This document shows, piece by piece, positions 20,307 to 29,182 of a DNA stretch of 64,000 nucleotides. The DNA comes from an uncultured bacterium (GTDB lineage: Bacteria; Krumholzibacteriota; Krumholzibacteriia; LZORAL124-64-63). The stretch is from assembly GCA_937910695.1 (NCBI GenBank), contig CALEMW010000207.1:1-64000 (forward strand). The letters run 5' to 3'. Under the pieces are notes generated by a model. The model saw nothing but the letters and a program-made list of their open reading frames with translations. It did not search any database and was not told where the DNA came from. Position numbers and translations under genes: made by a program. How positions within the stretch are numbered: position 1 is the first letter of the stretch; each line of letters opens with the position of its first letter.

Positions 20307-21470
20307 TTGCAGATCATGTTCCTGGAGCCATACGACGGTGGATCTCACAATTCCTTCCGTCTTGGCCTGACCGAAGCATCGAAGCATGCGATCGAATCGC
20401 TGACTCTGCCGGCCCGTTTCTGGAAGTGGCGGATGCGCGCGAGCTCGGTGCTGTTCGCCGATCTTCTCAACGAGGGCCGAAATCGGCCGGATCTGTTGTT
20501 TTGCACGGACTTCCTGAATGTGGCCGATCTCAAAGGTCTGCTTCAGCCGCCCCTGGATCGCTGTCCGGTTGTGCTCTACATGCATGAGAATCAGCTCACG
20601 TATCCGCTTTCGCCCCATGAGGAATTCGACTTCCATTTCGGCTTCACGAACATCATAAGCTGCCTGGCCGCCGACATCGTGATTTTCAATTCGGAATTTC
20701 ACCGGGAGATCTTTCTGGAGGGGATTTCAGGCTATCTGGGGCGTATGCCGGAGTCGGTGCCGTCCCGGGTGAGAGAAAGATTGAATGAGAAGTGCCGGGT
20801 TCTGCCAGTCGGCATCGATCGTACCGCGCACCCTGCAGCCCTTGGCGATGGCCTGTCGGCTCCCTATCTCGGTGGTCCCTGCGACCCCGACGTCGGGCCG
20901 GGCTGGCCGAGGGCCAACGCTGCTCCCACCATACTCTGGAACCATCGCTGGGAGTTCGACAAACGCCCGGAATGGCTGGTACAGGCCCTCACGACCCTCC
21001 ACGACGAGGGGCTCGACTTCCGTCTGCACCTGTTGGGCGAACAACGGCAGCGCGATGAAGTGTTCGAACCCTTGCGGATTCTCCTTGGCGGGAAGATCCT
21101 GAGCTACGGACATCTTCCGGACAGGACCGCCTACGACGCCGCCCTCGAGACGTCGGACATCGTGGTCAGCTGCGCCGCCCAGGAATATTTCGGCATTTCC
21201 GTGGCCGAGGCCGTGCAGGCGGGGTGCTATCCCGTTCTGCCTCGGGAGCAGGTTTATCCATCCCTGTACGGATCCATGTGCCGGGGGCGCCACTTCTATG
21301 AAGGCGTGGCCGGACTCACCGACCTGCTCCGAAACCTGGTGAGCGGCCGAGACGGCGGCCATATCTGTTCCTTGCCGGTTGATTGCGACGCCTTCCGCTG
21401 GGAGCGTCTGGCTCCACGGTTCGACGATGTCTTCGAAGAGGTGATCCGCGACCATGCGCCGACTCCGTAA
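20307..21470 (+). CDS. tRNA-queuosine alpha-mannosyltransferase homologue (DUF3524 / GTDC1-like)
   Basis: The 387-residue GT-B protein has the N-terminal signature of the former DUF3524 family: FLEPYDGGSHNSF, PARFWKWRMR, LLFCTDFLNVADL and YMHENQLTYPLSP, followed by a GT4-like C-terminal domain (LWNHRWEFDKRPE; SCAAQEYFGISVAEAV with the donor-binding Glu). Human GTDC1/QTMAN in this family transfers mannose from GDP-mannose to queuosine in tRNA-Asp. A TTG start at 20307 is chosen because it follows SD GAGG (20293-20296) by ten nucleotides and yields the family N-terminus; ATG 20316 is the alternative. It overlaps the HAD gene by 17 nt. The acceptor assignment rests on family membership plus queG and queF in the same region. 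Confidence 0.82.
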   Translation: MQIMFLEPYDGGSHNSFRLGLTEASKHAIESLTLPARFWKWRMRASSVLFADLLNEGRNRPDLLFCTDFLNVADLKGLLQPPLDRCPVVLYMHENQLTYPLSPHEEFDFHFGFTNIISCLAADIVIFNSEFHREIFLEGISGYLGRMPESVPSRVRERLNEKCRVLPVGIDRTAHPAALGDGLSAPYLGGPCDPDVGPGWPRANAAPTILWNHRWEFDKRPEWLVQALTTLHDEGLDFRLHLLGEQRQRDEVFEPLRILLGGKILSYGHLPDRTAYDAALETSDIVVSCAAQEYFGISVAEAVQAGCYPVLPREQVYPSLYGSMCRGRHFYEGVAGLTDLLRNLVSGRDGGHICSLPVDCDAFRWERLAPRFDDVFEEVIRDHAPTP

Positions 21471-22275
21471 CCCCCGCGCCTACCTGATCGATGTCGAGGG
21501 TGTGCTCGTGCGCGACAAGAGCTACCTGCCCGTACCCGGTTCGTGCGAGTGGTTTTCCAGCCTGACCGAACGCGGCTTGGCCAGGGTTCTGGTCAGCAAC
21601 AATACGACCCATACTCCCGAGGCCCTCGCCGAGGATCTGGTCGCTGCCGGTTTCGAGGTGACAGTCGGCGATCTTGTGACCGTGCTCGATGTGGGGGCGA
21701 GGCTCCTTCTGGGTTGGGGTCGCACCACCATTCAATGGCTCGGGTCGCCTCTGCTGTCTAACTGGTGGCGGGACAGGGGCTTCACCATCGTCGAGCAGGG
21801 GCCTTGCGATGCGGTTGTCCTGGGCGTGAACCCCGATCTTGAGATAGCCGCACTCGATGCAGCTTTGCCCGCGCTCCTCGATCACGATGCCGAACTGGTG
21901 ACCCTGCACCGCAATTTGTTCTGGCTCGACGCCGCGGGGCAGCGCAGGTTCGGACCGGGATTCTATGCCTCGGCCTTGGAGCAGGCTGCGTCGCGTGAGG
22001 TGGTGGTGGTGGGCAAACCGAAGGAGCGGATCTACCGGGAGGCTCTGAAAAGGCTTGGCATCGAAGCCGAAGACGCCCAATTTATCTCAGATGATCCAGT
22101 TGCCGACCTGGTGACGGCTAAGCGTCTCGGCATGGGCACGGCCTTCGTCCTGTCCGGCAAGTACGCCGACCACGGTGTGCTGGCGCACATGGAGCAGGAA
22201 GATTGGCCGGACCTGATCGCCGATCGTCTCGCCGACCTGTCTCTCGTCGCCGACGACACCCACGAGGAGAACTAA
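21454..22275 (+). CDS. HAD-IIA (NagD-like) phosphatase with altered motif I
   Basis: The 273-residue protein follows the NagD/pNPPase pattern: motif I YLIDVEGVLV, motif II VSNNTTHTPEAL, motif III lysine in VVGKPKERIYREAL, and motif IV ISDDPVADLVTAKRLGM. In motif I the usual DxD is D13-V-E15: the nucleophilic Asp is kept but the general acid/base Asp is Glu, and motif IV has SDDPVADL where GDRxxTDI is typical. Activity may be changed or reduced. It overlaps the upstream mannosyltransferase by 17 nt, so the two are coupled; a substrate linked to sugar phosphates or nucleotide release is speculative. Confidence 0.82.
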   Translation: MRRLRNPRAYLIDVEGVLVRDKSYLPVPGSCEWFSSLTERGLARVLVSNNTTHTPEALAEDLVAAGFEVTVGDLVTVLDVGARLLLGWGRTTIQWLGSPLLSNWWRDRGFTIVEQGPCDAVVLGVNPDLEIAALDAALPALLDHDAELVTLHRNLFWLDAAGQRRFGPGFYASALEQAASREVVVVGKPKERIYREALKRLGIEAEDAQFISDDPVADLVTAKRLGMGTAFVLSGKYADHGVLAHMEQEDWPDLIADRLADLSLVADDTHEEN

Positions 22276-22276
22276 C

Positions 22277-23137
22277 GTGTCCGAACCCGCACCGAAGACC
22301 CCCCAGGACATGCAGCGGTTGCAGCAACTCAGCCTGACCGCCTGGGAAATCGAGCAGGAACTGACCACCGAGGCCCCGGCACGCGCCGTCAGGGCTGCGA
22401 CCATGCGCACTCACGAGCGGCTGGCCGCCGAGTTCGACAAGTGGACCGATATCGACTCCGATAAGCGCACCCAGATGAGGGTTCGGCCCGAAGCCCAAGA
22501 AGCCGTCCTGCTCATCCACGGATCGACGGGCAACCCCGGCGACCTGCGTGGTGTGGCGGATCATCTCTTCGAGCGGGGCTTCACAGTCTGCAATATCCTG
22601 CTGCCAGGACACGGTCACGAGGGCTCCGGCCAGCCGGAGGTGCTCTGGAAGGCCTGCCTCAACGAGGCTCTGCTTCGCTACGGCATCCTCGAGAGGGTCT
22701 ACGACAAGGTCCACGTGGTCGGGTTCAGTTTCGGCGGCGCCCTGGCACTTCATCTGGCTCAGAAGGAACGCCCCTCCAGCCTCGTTCTCCTGTCCGCGGC
22801 GCTGAACCCCAAAGTCGGCTTCTGGAAGAACCTGCTGCTCAACATGGGGTTGTACCGGGTGCCCTTCGTGCGTCGCCGCGTGGGTTGGAACCTTGAAGTC
22901 TTCGAATGTATGGACAAGGCGAAGTCCTTGGTGGGCAAGCTGCGTCTGCCCATTTACGCCGCTCACTGCGACGACGACCCGCGGATCGATTCTTCTTCCC
23001 TGCGCTTTCTGCAGCGCAAAGCCAAGCACCGAGCATCACGCTTCCGCCTCTATCCCAAGGGCGGACATATGATTCTCGAAGCTCATGGTCGCGACTCGCT
23101 CAATGTCGAAATCGGCGAGTTCCTCAAACGCAGTTAG
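22277..23137 (+). CDS. Alpha/beta hydrolase (carboxylesterase-like)
   Basis: The 286-residue protein has an N-terminal helical extension of about 75 residues, then an alpha/beta-hydrolase core: oxyanion block LLIHGSTGNPGD, LPGHGHEGSG, nucleophile elbow VVGFSFGGAL (S151), and a C-terminal catalytic-His segment YPKGGHMILEA. This resembles monoacylglycerol-lipase or carboxylesterase families; the natural ester is unknown. The GTG start lies one nucleotide after the HAD stop, and SD GAGGAG (22264-22269) lies inside the HAD end, so it closes the mannosyltransferase/HAD/hydrolase operon. Confidence 0.82.
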   Translation: MSEPAPKTPQDMQRLQQLSLTAWEIEQELTTEAPARAVRAATMRTHERLAAEFDKWTDIDSDKRTQMRVRPEAQEAVLLIHGSTGNPGDLRGVADHLFERGFTVCNILLPGHGHEGSGQPEVLWKACLNEALLRYGILERVYDKVHVVGFSFGGALALHLAQKERPSSLVLLSAALNPKVGFWKNLLLNMGLYRVPFVRRRVGWNLEVFECMDKAKSLVGKLRLPIYAAHCDDDPRIDSSSLRFLQRKAKHRASRFRLYPKGGHMILEAHGRDSLNVEIGEFLKRS

Positions 23138-23141
23138 GATT

Positions 23142-23165
23142 CCGGAGCCCCCAGGCGGGCTCCGG
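23142..23165 (+). terminator. Hairpin after the hydrolase gene
   Basis: Stem CCGGAGCCC with GGGCTCCGG (23142-23150 and 23157-23165), loop CCAGGC, five nucleotides after the stop. It has no T-run, so it may act only as a weak terminator or 3'-end stabiliser. The next 245 bp up to 23410 hold no recognisable gene; only a short inverted repeat (GCGGATTGCAATGCTGCAACGG region) is seen. Confidence 0.5.
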
Positions 23166-23409
23166 TGACCGTGTCTGATCCTGCCATCCTTCCTTCACGT
23201 CCCGATTGCGGATTGCAATGCTGCAACGGATCCCAAAATCCTGTGCACGACGTCGGAATGCCCTGCTGTTCCCCGAAAGGGTGCATTGAGGTTCGGTATG
23301 CGGTGTTGAGCGGATCTTATCCGTCGAGGGGATCCAGGGCACGGGAGTTGCAGTCTGGCGAGCCGGGCTCTGCCCATGCGCAACAACCTGTCCCGAGGAG
23401 CTAGACATC

Positions 23410-23631
23410 ATGAGCACCATCACCCAGGACTACGGGAAGATCTACATCGGCGCCGAAGACACGACCAACCAGGTCATGACTTCTGTCGAGGCCGCCGAAT
23501 ACCTGAAGATGCACGTCAAGACCGTGTGCCGACTCGCCAAGGAAGGCAAGATTCCGGCAAAGAAGGTCGGCAGCGAGTGGCGGTTTCTCCGCCGCGTGCT
23601 CGACGGCTGGTTGGCCGAAGAACTGGTCTGA
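23410..23631 (+). CDS. Small excisionase/MerR-type helix-turn-helix protein
   Basis: The 73-residue protein is almost entirely a winged HTH of the HTH_17 type: MTSVEAAEYLKMHVKTVCRLA, KEGKIPAKKVGSEWRF and a final helix RRVLDGWLAEEL. Such single-domain proteins bind DNA as excisionases or as small regulators; no integrase or phage gene is nearby, so a regulatory role is more likely. SD GAGGAG (23395-23400) precedes ATG 23410. The STAS-GAF gene begins 11 nt after the stop, suggesting a two-gene regulatory operon. Confidence 0.85.
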   Translation: MSTITQDYGKIYIGAEDTTNQVMTSVEAAEYLKMHVKTVCRLAKEGKIPAKKVGSEWRFLRRVLDGWLAEELV

Positions 23632-23642
23632 GCGTAGCTCCA

Positions 23643-24605
23643 ATGTCCTACCGACTCGACATCTTGGAACATCCCGGACCCGGCGCGGTCTTGGCTCGGC
23701 TGTCCGGTTACGGCAGCCGTGACGATCGGCACCTCGTCGAGGACTTCGACGGTGAATGCGAACGTCACGGCTGGCGCTCGGTCATCATGGATCTCACTGA
23801 TCTTGGCGGCATCACCCAGACCGTAGCGGCGGCTCTCGCCGTGCTCGGCCGTCATCTCGACGACCAGGGCGGCGGCTTGGTTTTCGTGGCGCCCAACGTC
23901 GCGGTTCACTGGCTTCTGGTGCGGGAGTTCGGCTCCGAGCCTGACTGTGCGGTAGATGTGAGTGGGGCTCTTTCGGCCCTCGAGATCACGACCACTTCCG
24001 ATGTCTCCGCCGCGGCAGATCCGGAGATCCAGCCCGTATCCGAGTTGAGGCCCGGAGGCATACGCCCCGAACGCGGCATCGCTGCCACGCTGAACTCAGC
24101 CTTGAAGCGGGAGGAGGGGCCGGAGCGTTGGCTCTCTGCCATGACGGCGGCAATGGCCAAGGCCGGACTTGCCGATCGTGTCGTGTTCTGCAGGAGAGTC
24201 GGCGATCATCTCCATGTTGTCGGTCGTCGAGATCATTCCCTTCCGGCCGACGGGTGGCTTGGCTCCTTCCTGGCCACGACCGGTGTGCTGCTCGAAGCCA
24301 CCGAGCTTTCGGAGCGGGGACTTGCCAATGAGGAACGGGCCTATCTGCGCTGGAGCGGTGCGGAACTTCATCTGCCTCTGGTCTTTGAAGGCCGTCTCGT
24401 AGGCCTGCTCTCCTTCGACACGGGTCGAGAACGTGGACTGATCGGTCTTCGTTCCAGCGAAGTTCTGGCTCTGGAGTGCGTGGGTCTAGTACTCACCTCG
24501 CATCTCGTTGCATACGATGCCGGCTCGATGCAGACGGCCGATATCGATGATCTTGCTGGCGACCTCGCCGACGAACATGTCGCTGAGCTCATGCCCATAG
24601 GCTGA
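23643..24605 (+). CDS. STAS-domain plus GAF-domain regulatory protein
   Basis: The first 100 residues resemble a STAS domain (LSGYGSRDDRHLVEDF, SVIMDLTDLGGITQTVAAALAV), the fold used by anti-sigma-factor antagonists, although the phosphorylatable-serine context of SpoIIAA is not evident. Residues from about 145 to 300 look like a GAF sensory domain (LHLPLVFEGRLVGLLSFDTGR). No kinase, phosphatase or DNA-binding domain is present, so signalling would be through protein-protein contacts, possibly with the HTH protein encoded just upstream. The ligand is unknown. Confidence 0.6.
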   Translation: MSYRLDILEHPGPGAVLARLSGYGSRDDRHLVEDFDGECERHGWRSVIMDLTDLGGITQTVAAALAVLGRHLDDQGGGLVFVAPNVAVHWLLVREFGSEPDCAVDVSGALSALEITTTSDVSAAADPEIQPVSELRPGGIRPERGIAATLNSALKREEGPERWLSAMTAAMAKAGLADRVVFCRRVGDHLHVVGRRDHSLPADGWLGSFLATTGVLLEATELSERGLANEERAYLRWSGAELHLPLVFEGRLVGLLSFDTGRERGLIGLRSSEVLALECVGLVLTSHLVAYDAGSMQTADIDDLAGDLADEHVAELMPIG

Positions 24606-24975
24606 TCTGCCCCGCTCTCTCTCCTCTTCCGTTCCGACACTCACAATCACAAAGTCTTGCCATGATGAAGGATGGCCTGTTCATCCACCGTGCATCGTTG
24701 GACACACACCCGCATGATCCGAATTCATGAACTGTAGTCTGTGGCCGTCCAGAGCGACGATCATCGATCCAAAGACTGTTCCTCTATGTGGTTGGGTCGA
24801 AACCCTGGTCTCGATTGGAACCGATCGAACTGTTGGCCGCGGAGTTGCAGTGAAGGCGGGGTGCGGAGGAGCGGGGAACGGGAGGACTCGTTTCGTCGCA
24901 CATGGATCGTCGGCCGGGGAAAGGGCGCCTCACTTCTCCGGCCGACGACCCGAAGCTCAGCGCCGGAGGTCATCC
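24606..24975. other. Intergenic region without recognised gene
   Basis: About 370 bp between the STAS-GAF gene and the 24976 frame. A reading frame continuous with the downstream gene runs through it but has no convincing start and low-complexity arginine/glycine translation. No RNA gene, repeat or clear terminator was seen. Confidence 0.4.
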
Positions 24976-25404
24976 GTGTTTCATCTCCAACCCCAGTTGC
25001 CCGCTGAATGTCTGAAACGGCTCGAATCAGTCCTCGCCGATAAGATCCAGCTCCACGGCGCCCGCGTCAGGCGTGGCTGCGGCCGGCTCGATCTCTGGAT
25101 CGACTACACGTGGGATGAACCCAGGGGAACGGGAGCGTTGTCCCCCCTCGCTCGACGTTTCCGAAGGGGAGGGCGGGCCCGCGCGTCCGTCGCGCCGTGG
25201 CGAGCCGATGGTGATCGGCGCACATTGCTGATCGCTCTCGCCCACATTGTCGCGGAGATCGCCGGCAGTACCGGGCTGGGATTGCGTTTGCTCAGCGGGG
25301 AGAATGGGAGACTAGAGACTGCTGTCTTCGCCGGCGGTCGTGACCGTCTTTTCGCTGACCGCGACGATGCGGTTCAGTTCGGCGGTCAGATCGTCGATGG
25401 ATAG
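24976..25404 (+). CDS. Hypothetical protein (142 aa), 3' end antisense to cdaA
   Basis: GTG 24976 follows a strong SD (GGAGG 24965-24969, spacing 6). The product begins FHLQPQLPAECLKRLESVLA and is arginine-rich in the middle, with a hydrophobic helix LLIALAHIVAEIAG; no family is recognised. Its last 93 nt overlap the 3' end of cdaA on the opposite strand, and the translated tail there looks like a shadow sequence. Either the gene is real with an extended C-terminus, or only the SD is fortuitous. Confidence 0.4.
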   Translation: MFHLQPQLPAECLKRLESVLADKIQLHGARVRRGCGRLDLWIDYTWDEPRGTGALSPLARRFRRGGRARASVAPWRADGDRRTLLIALAHIVAEIAGSTGLGLRLLSGENGRLETAVFAGGRDRLFADRDDAVQFGGQIVDG

Positions 25405-26106
25405 TCCGCGTTTGATCTCGCCGCGATAGGCCAGGGAAATGGCTCGGGTTTCTTCCGACACTACAATGACCAGGGCGTCTGAAACCTCGCTCAAGCCGAT
25501 AGCTGCACGGTGTCGCGTGCCGAACATGTAGCCGAACTCCGTGCGTTCGGTGTTGGGCAGGATGCAGGCCGCCGCGATGACCTTGTCGCCTGTCACGATC
25601 ACCGCACCGTCGTGCAGGGGACCGGGTACCGTGAAAATCGACTCGATCAGTTCCGACGACACATCCGCATTGACCATGGTGCCAGAACGCGCCCAACGGC
25701 CGAGGCTGATGTCCCGCTCCAGGACGATCAGGGCTCCCAATCCACGCCTCGAGAGTCGTTCGACGGCCTTCACGACTTCATGTTCGGCTGGTATTTCATC
25801 GTGGGCGGTGAAGAAGGCCAGGCCACGGCGCCGTCCCAGATAAGTCAGGGCCGTGCGCAGTTCCGGCTGGAAGATGATGATGAAGGCGACGACCCAAACC
25901 GTCTGCAGCGACGAGATGATCTGCTTGACCACGATCATGCCCAGGCGGCCAGCCAGCCACGACAGCACCACGAGCAGGCCCAGGCCGATGAACATCTGGA
26001 TCGCACGCGTACCCCTGACCAGCAGGATCAGGCGATAGAGCAGGAACGCCACGATCATGATGTCGAGGATGTCGATAATCAGTGAATTCGAGATGGCTTC
26101 CCACAT
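25312..26106 (-). CDS. cdaA: Diadenylate cyclase CdaA
   Basis: CdaA makes the second messenger c-di-AMP from two ATP at the membrane. The 264-residue protein has three N-terminal transmembrane helices (residues about 8-75), then a DAC domain with both catalytic motifs: LHDGAVIV (D166-G167-A168) and GTRHRAA (R198-H199-R200). ATG 26106 is chosen over an upstream in-frame start because it gives the family N-terminus (MWEAISNSLIIDILDI) and has GGAGG upstream. It follows folP on the minus strand. The glmM and cdaR partners found in other phyla are not adjacent. Confidence 0.95.
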   Translation of the reverse strand: MWEAISNSLIIDILDIMIVAFLLYRLILLVRGTRAIQMFIGLGLLVVLSWLAGRLGMIVVKQIISSLQTVWVVAFIIIFQPELRTALTYLGRRRGLAFFTAHDEIPAEHEVVKAVERLSRRGLGALIVLERDISLGRWARSGTMVNADVSSELIESIFTVPGPLHDGAVIVTGDKVIAAACILPNTERTEFGYMFGTRHRAAIGLSEVSDALVIVVSEETRAISLAYRGEIKRGLSIDDLTAELNRIVAVSEKTVTTAGEDSSL

Positions 26107-26201
26107 GGGGACCGCTGCCTCCGTGCCGGTTCTGGTATCGTCGAGACGGGACCATAACACCGGGATTCCCCCGGCTCAACGCACGATCCGCGCCTTGGTC
26201 A

Positions 26202-27089
26202 TCAAACTGCAGCGCCGTCCACCGCAGCGAGCACTTCGAGAAACTGCCGGGTAGGGCCGACGTCGTGAACTCTGATCACGGCCGCGCCGGCGGCGTGAGC
26301 GGCGGCCGCGGCCGCCAGGCTGCCGCCTAGCCTATCGGTCACTTCGGCTCCGGTCAGGCGACCGATGAAGGACTTCCGGGATGCGCCCAGCAACAGCCCG
26401 CGCCCTCCGGCGATCGTCTTCAAGCCGGCCAGGAGCGCTAGATTGTGTTCGAGGGTCTTGCCGAATCCGAGACCCGGATCGACGAGGACCCGATCACCGG
26501 CGATTCCGGCCGTTTCGGCGGCGGCCGCCCGCTCTTCGAGATAGACAGCCACCTCCGCCACCACGTCGCGGTATTGCGGCTCGTCCTGCATGGTGCGCGG
26601 CGTGCCGCGCATGTGCATCAGGACCAGGCCGGCCCCGTACCGGGCGACGACGTCGAGGATCGACGGCTCGACCATCCCGGCGCTGATGTCGTTGATGCCG
26701 TCGGCGCCCAATTCGAGGGCCAGTCGAGCCGTCTCGGCACGAGTCGTATCGATGGTCAGGGGAACGTCGACGGCTGCGCGGACAGCCGCGAGGGCGGGCA
26801 ACAAGCGGTCCTGTTCTGCGGCTTCGCTGACGCTTTCGGCCCCCGGGCGGGATGATTCGGCGCCCAGATCGAGGATCTCGGCGCCCGCTTCGACCATGGC
26901 GGCTGCAGCGTCGGCCGCCGCGTCGGTCGGAATGCGCGATTCCGCGTGAAAGCTGTCGGGGGTGAGGTTCATGACGCCCATCACCGCGGGGCGCCGGCTC
27001 CAGTCGATGGTCCGCTCGCGCAGGCGCCATACGGAGACGGCACCGCTTTGCGGTGCCGTCCTTTGATCAACACACGAGCGACGTGTCAC
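26202..27089 (-). CDS. folP: Dihydropteroate synthase
   Basis: The 295-residue TIM-barrel protein has the two DHPS signatures: VMGVMNLTPDSFH near residue 38 and GAEILDLGAESSRPGA near residue 70, plus the pterin/pABA-site blocks DGINDISAG and DPGLGFGKTLEHN and the C-terminal GASRKSFIG. It condenses pABA with the pterin pyrophosphate in folate synthesis. The GTG start overlaps the ftsH stop by 4 nt, so it is coupled to ftsH. The order tilS, ftsH, folP, cdaA is a common bacterial arrangement. Confidence 0.96.
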   Translation of the reverse strand: MTRRSCVDQRTAPQSGAVSVWRLRERTIDWSRRPAVMGVMNLTPDSFHAESRIPTDAAADAAAAMVEAGAEILDLGAESSRPGAESVSEAAEQDRLLPALAAVRAAVDVPLTIDTTRAETARLALELGADGINDISAGMVEPSILDVVARYGAGLVLMHMRGTPRTMQDEPQYRDVVAEVAVYLEERAAAAETAGIAGDRVLVDPGLGFGKTLEHNLALLAGLKTIAGGRGLLLGASRKSFIGRLTGAEVTDRLGGSLAAAAAAHAAGAAVIRVHDVGPTRQFLEVLAAVDGAAV

Positions 27090-29110
27090 GCGCCGGGCTC
27101 CGGTTCGGGGTCGCCGATGGTCGGTCCGTCCGAGGGCACATCGTCCATTTCGACTTCGTCGGGTGCCGTCTGGTTCGGCTCGTCTTCATCGAGAGGCGGC
27201 AGATCAATGATGAAGTCCGGCAGGTCTTCTCCATCCATGATCATCCGTACCTCTTCACGTCCGATGGATTCCCGTTCGAGCAACGCGGCGGCCATGGTGT
27301 GGGCCTTATCGGCGTTCTCTTTGAGGATCTTACGGGCGCGGTCGAGCTGCTCGTCGATGATCCTGTGGATCTCGTCGTCGATCAGCTGGAGCGTGCGTTC
27401 GCTCACCGCCTTGCGGCGGCCGTAGTCGCGGCCCAGGAACACTTGCTCCTCACCCTCTTCGTAGGCGATGGGACCCACGGCATCGCTCATGCCCACGCGG
27501 GTGACCATCTCGCGGGCATTGCTCGTGACGCTGCGGATGTCGCCGTAGGCGCCGTTGCTGATGGTGCCGATGAACAGCTCCTCGGACACACGACCGCCCA
27601 GGGCCACACAGATCTCGTCGAGGTAACGTTCGCGACTCTTGGAGAACTCGTCGCGTTCGGGCAGCATCCACGTCACGCCCAGAGTACGGCCGCGGGGGAT
27701 GATCGTGACCTTCTCGGTGTTGTGGGCGTTTTCGCAGAGTTCGGCGAGGATCGCGTGACCGGCCTCGTGATAGGCGGTCATGCGCTTCTCCTTGTCTGAA
27801 ATCACACGGCTCCGGCGTTCCGGTCCGAGCATGATCTTTTCGCGGGCGTCCCACATGTCGTCCATGGAGACTTCCTTGTGGTCCTTGCGGGCTGCGAGCA
27901 GGGCGGCTTCGTTCACGAGGTTCGCCAGGTCGGCACCGGCCAGGCCCGGTGTGCCGGCGGCGATCTTGTGAGCCGACACGTCCTTGCCGTACTTGATCTT
28001 CCGCAGGTGGACCTTGAGGATCGCTTCGCGGCCAGGCAGGTCCGGCATGTCGACCACGATCTGGCGGTCGAAGCGGCCGGGGCGCATCAGGGCCGGGTCG
28101 AGCACATCGGGGCGGTTGGTTGCGGCGACGAGGATCACGCCCTCGTTGCTTTCGAAGCCGTCCATCTCCACCAGCAGCTGGTTGAGGGTCTGTTCGCGTT
28201 CGTCGTGGCCGCCGCCCAGGCCGGCGCCGCGATGACGTCCGACCGCATCGATCTCATCGATGAAGATGATGCAGGGTGCACTTTTCTTTCCCTGCTCGAA
28301 CAGGTCGCGCACGCGCGAGGCGCCTACGCCGACGAACATCTCCACGAAGTCCGAACCGCTCATGCTGAAAAAGGGTACGCCAGCTTCTCCGGCCACGGCG
28401 CGGGCCAGCAGGGTCTTGCCGGTGCCCGGAGATCCGAGCAGCAGTGCGCCCTTGGGAATGCGGCCGCCGAGGATCTGGAATTTCTTGGGACTGCGCAGGA
28501 AGTCGATGATCTCCTGCAGCTCCAGCTTGGCTTCGTCGCAGCCCGCCACGTCCTTGAAGGAGACCGTGGGCTTGTCCATGTTGATGAGCTTGGCTTTGCT
28601 CTTGCCGAAGCTGAAGGCCTTGTTGCTGCCCCCCTGCATCTGGCGGATGAAGAAGAGCCAGAGTACGAGGATCAGGATGAACGGCAGGTAGTAGGTCACG
28701 ATGACAGTCAGCCAGCTCGTCTTGGCCGTGTCGCCCTTGATCCAGGCTTCCGGGTTGGCTTGGTACACCCATTCCGCGAAGTTGGGATCCTCGGACAGCA
28801 GAACCAGCTGGAAGCGCTGCACCACCGGGGCGTTGCCGTTGAGCAGCAAGATCTCGGCGGGTTCGACCAGCTCGCCCTCGATTTCGAGGTTGGTCTTGGT
28901 CAGCGAGCGGATGTTGCCCGCTTCGACCTGGATCTTGAAAGCCGGCCAGCTGATCTCATGGACGACCTCGTGGTCGATGGACATCATCTGGAAGGCCATG
29001 AAGACTAGGACCAGCAACAGCAGCCAGAACCCGGCAGTTCGTCCGGGTAGTCCGCCGCGTCGACCGGAGCCGCCGCTGTTCGGTCGGCGGGGTTTGTTCA
29101 AATTGGACAT
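27086..29110 (-). CDS. ftsH: ATP-dependent zinc metalloprotease FtsH
   Basis: The 674-residue membrane AAA+ protease has two transmembrane helices (about 27-45 and 132-156) flanking a periplasmic domain, Walker A GSPGTGKT (226-233), Walker [12 protein letters not shown] (281-291), the pore-loop FVEMFVG, the second-region [11 protein letters not shown], and the zinc site HEAGH (448-452). It degrades membrane and regulatory proteins. An acidic tail (PEPEPGA) is usual. It is flanked by tilS upstream and folP downstream on the same strand. Confidence 0.98.
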   Translation of the reverse strand: MSNLNKPRRPNSGGSGRRGGLPGRTAGFWLLLLVLVFMAFQMMSIDHEVVHEISWPAFKIQVEAGNIRSLTKTNLEIEGELVEPAEILLLNGNAPVVQRFQLVLLSEDPNFAEWVYQANPEAWIKGDTAKTSWLTVIVTYYLPFILILVLWLFFIRQMQGGSNKAFSFGKSKAKLINMDKPTVSFKDVAGCDEAKLELQEIIDFLRSPKKFQILGGRIPKGALLLGSPGTGKTLLARAVAGEAGVPFFSMSGSDFVEMFVGVGASRVRDLFEQGKKSAPCIIFIDEIDAVGRHRGAGLGGGHDEREQTLNQLLVEMDGFESNEGVILVAATNRPDVLDPALMRPGRFDRQIVVDMPDLPGREAILKVHLRKIKYGKDVSAHKIAAGTPGLAGADLANLVNEAALLAARKDHKEVSMDDMWDAREKIMLGPERRSRVISDKEKRMTAYHEAGHAILAELCENAHNTEKVTIIPRGRTLGVTWMLPERDEFSKSRERYLDEICVALGGRVSEELFIGTISNGAYGDIRSVTSNAREMVTRVGMSDAVGPIAYEEGEEQVFLGRDYGRRKAVSERTLQLIDDEIHRIIDEQLDRARKILKENADKAHTMAAALLERESIGREEVRMIMDGEDLPDFIIDLPPLDEDEPNQTAPDEVEMDDVPSDGPTIGDPEPEPGA

Positions 29111-29182
29111 GGATCCCCTTGTCGGTGGCCAGTGCGGGTGATCGTCACCACGCTCGAGAGCGCAAAGAACATGGACGGGGCA

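Noticed and set aside
23410-23631. Excisionase of a mobile element.
   Set aside because: No integrase, attachment site or other mobile gene lies nearby.
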